Positions 59,897-64,000 of a DNA stretch of 64,000 nt are shown one piece after another. The notes below the pieces were generated by a model. That model did no database searches and was not told the DNA's origin. It saw only the letters and a list, made by a program, of their open reading frames with translations. A program made the position numbers and the translations under genes. Every line of letters starts with the position of its first letter. The first letter of the stretch is position 1. Origin of the DNA: Mercenaria mercenaria (lineage: Eukaryota; Mollusca; Bivalvia; Venerida; Veneridae); assembly GCF_021730395.1 (NCBI RefSeq), contig NW_026463301.1, positions 1 through 64,000 on the forward strand, given 5' to 3'.

Positions 59897-62800
59897 ATGG
59901 ACAATACTTCGGAAACAGAAGTTAAGAAGGAAGTATGGCTACTGGAGGTAAAATAAGCACAGAGGAGACACATGCCACATTGTCAGATATAAAAACAGAG
60001 GGAGACATGGCATCTGATGGTACACCTAAAATAGAGAAACTATCTGAACATACTTTAACTGAAGAAGAATTGACTTGGATAAAGGCATTACACACATACA
60101 AATAAAATCCTGGAGATGGCAGTCCTGAAGAACTTGAAAAAAAATTGAAGTCTTACAACAAGAAACAAGAGGAAAAGTTTGCTGAAAAGAAGCTATCATT
60201 ATCAGATGTAGATATTAAGCCAGTCATAACTTCAACAACAACAGGAATGACAACAGTCAAAACAACAGTGACAACAAAACCAGTATAATGTAGTTAGTAA
60301 GACTACAGTATCTGCAACAACACTGATATATGATACTCCTTCTACAAATACAGGAACACCAACAAACAATTCATCAAAACATTCGGTACAGGGATGGAAT
60401 TAACATCATTTCCCAAAATTATCTTTATTTTCTGGTGAAATGAACAAAGGAGAAGTCTCATGGGAAGCATTCAAATATGAAATAGCTTCATTAGTTCAGG
60501 AACACACATTCACTGATGAGCAAATTATGCTTGGAATCAGAAGGGCCTTAAGAGGAACAGCTAGTGATATTGTAAGAAGACTAAGTACTGGAATTTCAGT
60601 TCAAGATTTCTTACAAAATTGAACAGCACATATGACAGCATAGAAAACCCTGAGTCAGTTATGCGGAAATTCTACTCCTGTACTCAAGGAAATGACTCCA
60701 TCAGTAATTATGCAGTCAAATTGGAAGATCTTTATGTTCAGGCAGTAGACTTAGGAGCCATCCCACTTAGAAATGAAAAGCTTTTGAAACAGGTCTTATT
60801 TCAAGGTTTAAACCTGAACTGAAATACATTGCACAATACAAGTTTGACAGCATAGAGGATTTTGACAAGTTTAAAATTGAACTCACTCAAACAGATTCAA
60901 AAGTTAAATCTTGCCATGCAGCTCAGAAAGTAGAAGAACATAGTGAAGTGAAACAGTTGAAAGATACAGTAAAGATTCTTCAAGATAAAATTGAAGTATT
61001 AGAAATGTAAAAAGATACTGAAAGATCCAATCAACAAAGATTCCTTTTCGGCAACAGACATTCACGCAGACCTTTTGGATATAGAGGAATTCCTAGAAGA
61101 GGTAGACGACAATATGATCCATCAAGACCTATAGCTGATAATACATTTAGAGGAGCATGTCACAGATGTGGAAGTAGAGGCCACTATGCTAGAGACTGCA
61201 TAGCTGACTTCAAATATCTTGGATCAAAATGCAATAGATGTGGAGAAAAGGGACACATTGCAAGAAATTGCCAAATTAATTACAGTGACATCAGAAAAGA
61301 TTTAAAAGAGTAGGTGCTCTAGCAGAAGGACCAGACAAGAGCACAGACAACAAAGAAGGTCCTAAATTAGTTGGTGATGCCAATATAACTACAGTTAACA
61401 TAAATAATGTTTCAACAAATGCTTTATTAGACACAGGCAGTTCAGTAAGTGACATGTCACAGTCATTTTATTATTCACACTTCAAAGATATTGAACTTAG
61501 TACTGTGACAGAAATTCTGTACATTGAATGTACAGGTGGATCTATATTACCGTACTCTGGATATATTGAAGTAGAAATTGATACTCTTTGAGGTGTTCAA
61601 GATTCAAAAAAGCAGCCAGCATTATTATTTATATCACCTGACACCAAGTTCTCAACAACAACTCCAGTCATCATTGGAACCAACATATTAAATAAACTTC
61701 AACAAGACTGCAAACACACATTTGGTGACAGATTTCTTCAAACAGCAAATCTTACAATTCCATGGTACTCTTGTTTCAGGACTTTATTACTGAGAGACAG
61801 GACACTGAAACACAGTAAGAATAAACTTGGTCTGGTTAACTGTGCATTACCACACAAAGTTTCATCGAAACCAAATGAAACAATAGATATTCAAGGATTC
61901 ATAGACAAGAAAATAGACCACCAGCCCACAGCAGCAATACTGCAAGAGACAAAAGATACAGGCATACCTGACTTCATTGATGTTACACCAAGCATTATTC
62001 ATTACAATTATAAAGATTCTCAAGAGGTCACAGTCACTTTGTCAAACCTGACTACAAATACAGTTACAATATCTCCAAAGTCAGTGTTATGTGAGTTGCT
62101 GCCAGTAACTATAACAGAAGATGTCATGAACAGAATAGAAGAAGAAGATCTAGACAGAAAGAGAATTCAAATAGTATCTGAATTAGATATAGATCATGGC
62201 AAAACATTATCTGAAGAACAGAAAAAGAAATTGGAAGAACTACTTATGAAACGTAGAGATATATATTCAGCATTGGTGATACAGATATAGGACTATGCAA
62301 CAAGATAAAACATACAATAGATCTTATTGACCCAACTCCATTTAAGCAAAGGCATAGAAGAATACCTCCTTCAATGATAGAAGAAGTCAGAGCCCATCTA
62401 GAACAACTGTTGTCCTGTGGAATAATAAGACCATCTAGATCACCCTTTGCTTCACCTGTGGTACTGGTAAGGAAAAAGAACAATAAACTTCGCTTATGTA
62501 TTGACTACCGTTATTGAATGAAAAATCTTCTAAAGATTCATACGCCTTACCCAGAATAAAGGAGATACTTGATTCATTACATGGTGCTCGTTATTTTACA
62601 ACAATTGATATGAAATCAGGCCACCACCAAGTAGAAGTAGAGGAAGAACATAAAGAGAGAACAAGCTTCACGGTAGGACCACTGGGTTTTTGGGAAATCA
62701 GTCGGATGCCCTTCGGACTTTGCAATAGTCCTGCCACATATCAGAGATTGATGGAAGAATGTTTAGAGCAATTAAACGTGAAAATTTGCATCATCTACTT

Positions 62801-64000
62801 AGATGATTTGATCATTTTCAGTTATAGTTTTGAAGGACATTTAGACAGATTAGATAAAGTTTTAACAAGACTCAAAGCCTGCAATCTGAAAATAGCTGCA
62901 GAAAAATGCCAGTTCTTCAAAGAAAGAGTCAATTTCCTAGGCCACCTTGTTAGCAAAGATGGCATTGAAACTCACCCTGCTAGAATAGAAAATGTTCTCA
63001 ACTGGCCTACACCATCCACACCAGAAGATCTGAATTAATTCCTGTCATTTGCTGGAAACTACCAAAGATTTATAAATGACTTCTCAAAAATCACACGTCA
63101 ATTAGCTGAACTAATACCACACCCAACATCAAAGAAAGGCAACAGACAGAAGAAACAAACTAAAAACTGGGCATGTACTGAGAAAGAACAGAAAGTATTT
63201 GATGAATTAAAGGCATACCTCACTTCACCACCGATATTAGCTTACCCAAACTTTGATCAACCATTCGAACTACATACAGATGCTTCAAATATTGCTCTAG
63301 GCGCAGTACTTTATCAGGAGGAAATAAACAGAAAACGTGTTTTAGCCTATGCCAGCAGATCTTTATCAAATTCAGAGAAGAATTACTCAACATACAAATT
63401 AGAGTTCCTTGCATTAAAGTGGGCAGTAACAGAGACATTTGCAGATTATTTGGCTGGAAAACATTTCAAAGTATTTACTGACAACAATCCATTGACTCAT
63501 ATCTGAACATCACCGATGTTAGAAGCCACAGGACAGCGGTGGACAGCAGCTTTAGGGGAGTACGGTTTTGAAATTCTGTACCACCCTGGGTCAAAGAACA
63601 TAGATGCAGATGCTCTCAGTCGGTATTCTTACCACCAAGTTGATACAGATACTGAAGAAGATAGACTTAAACTAGATACAGAAGCTGTAACAGCCATGTG
63701 TAGTGTATTAACAGACACAACACCCTATGTTGAAACTCTGCCAGCCATGGATCTCAACATTTTAGAAATAACAGAAGATCCTAGAATACCAATGGCACAA
63801 ATAAAGATGCGAGAGCTTCGAAAGAAACAGATGAATGATCCAGTTATAGGAAAATGGAGAATAACCACAATAGACCAAACGATAATAGAGAAATCAGTAA
63901 ACAAACAAGATGTGACGATGAAAAAAAAACTTCAAGACCTTCAAGATAAAACGGGGCATTTTATTCAGAGAAGTACAGATAAATGAAGAAAAAGTTGAAC
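59897..64000 (+). mobile_element. Ty3/Gypsy LTR retrotransposon, broken, 3' part outside window
   Basis: A fossil element with parts in Metaviridae order: gag-like region (about 59897-61310) with two CCHC zinc knuckles (about 61158-61271), a pepsin-type protease with a DTG motif (about 61420-61700), reverse transcriptase with YLDD (about 62340-63040), RNase H (about 63180-63480) and the linker toward integrase. The protease-RT-RNase H order is that of Ty3/Gypsy rather than Copia. The coding region is broken, with roughly five to ten interruptions, so it is inactive and moderately old. Integrase proper and the 3' LTR lie beyond the window. Confidence 0.9.

Overview
The window looks like nuclear DNA of a bivalve mollusc, probably a venerid-like clam. 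It is AT-rich and gene-poor, its genes have GT/AG introns, and it is full of repeats I recognise from bivalve genomes: tRNA-headed SINEs of the V-SINE (RUDI-like) type, a ~240-bp near-perfect palindromic element, and ~145-200-bp tandem arrays that end in short hairpins. The organism call rests on recognition from memory, not on a database search. Most ORFs of 60-120 codons are chance readings of repeats.

Three host loci are well supported. (1) Two intronless class 3 lipase genes on the minus strand (5454-6560 and 19594-20700) encode secreted 368-residue proteins with about nine differences. They lie in a ~2.2-kb duplicated block that includes both flanks. In the second copy a SINE sits directly after the stop codon, and its target-site duplication contains that stop. 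(2) A five-exon minus-strand gene, 38289 down to 26901, is assembled here from splice signals and matching reading phases. Its order is a CXorf38-like Cys-rich domain with an RNxxxH (HEPN-type) motif, a coiled coil, a NACHT NTPase domain and an LRR-like C-terminus. It would be an NLR/STAND-type innate immune sensor of about 1,305 codons, but one in-frame TAA lies in the last exon between the NACHT part and the C-terminal part. (3) A fragment homologous only to the C-terminal part of that gene lies at 11407-12006.

Layout: 1-680, 24-bp minisatellite; 1345-1812, CpG-rich inverted repeat; 3060-3860, weak coding remnant; 4965-7160, lipase block A; 8184-8426, palindromic element; 9930-11215, degenerate tandem array; 11407-12050, NLR fragment; 14162-14441, SINE; 14865-15680, Crypton/KIAA1958-like pseudogene; 18796-21308, lipase block B; 21315-25955, several tandem satellites; 26901-38289, the HEPN-NACHT gene with SINEs and a foldback in its introns; 38620-55260, a region without recognised genes but rich in foldbacks, nested MITE-like elements and satellites; 57603-57995, two tRNA-like sequences in inverted orientation; 58400 to the end, a broken Ty3/Gypsy LTR retrotransposon that runs out of the window.

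The most interesting object is the HEPN-like/NACHT gene: an apparent RNase-type effector domain joined to a STAND NTPase switch and a repeat sensor region, with a truncated paralogous sensor fragment 15 kb away.
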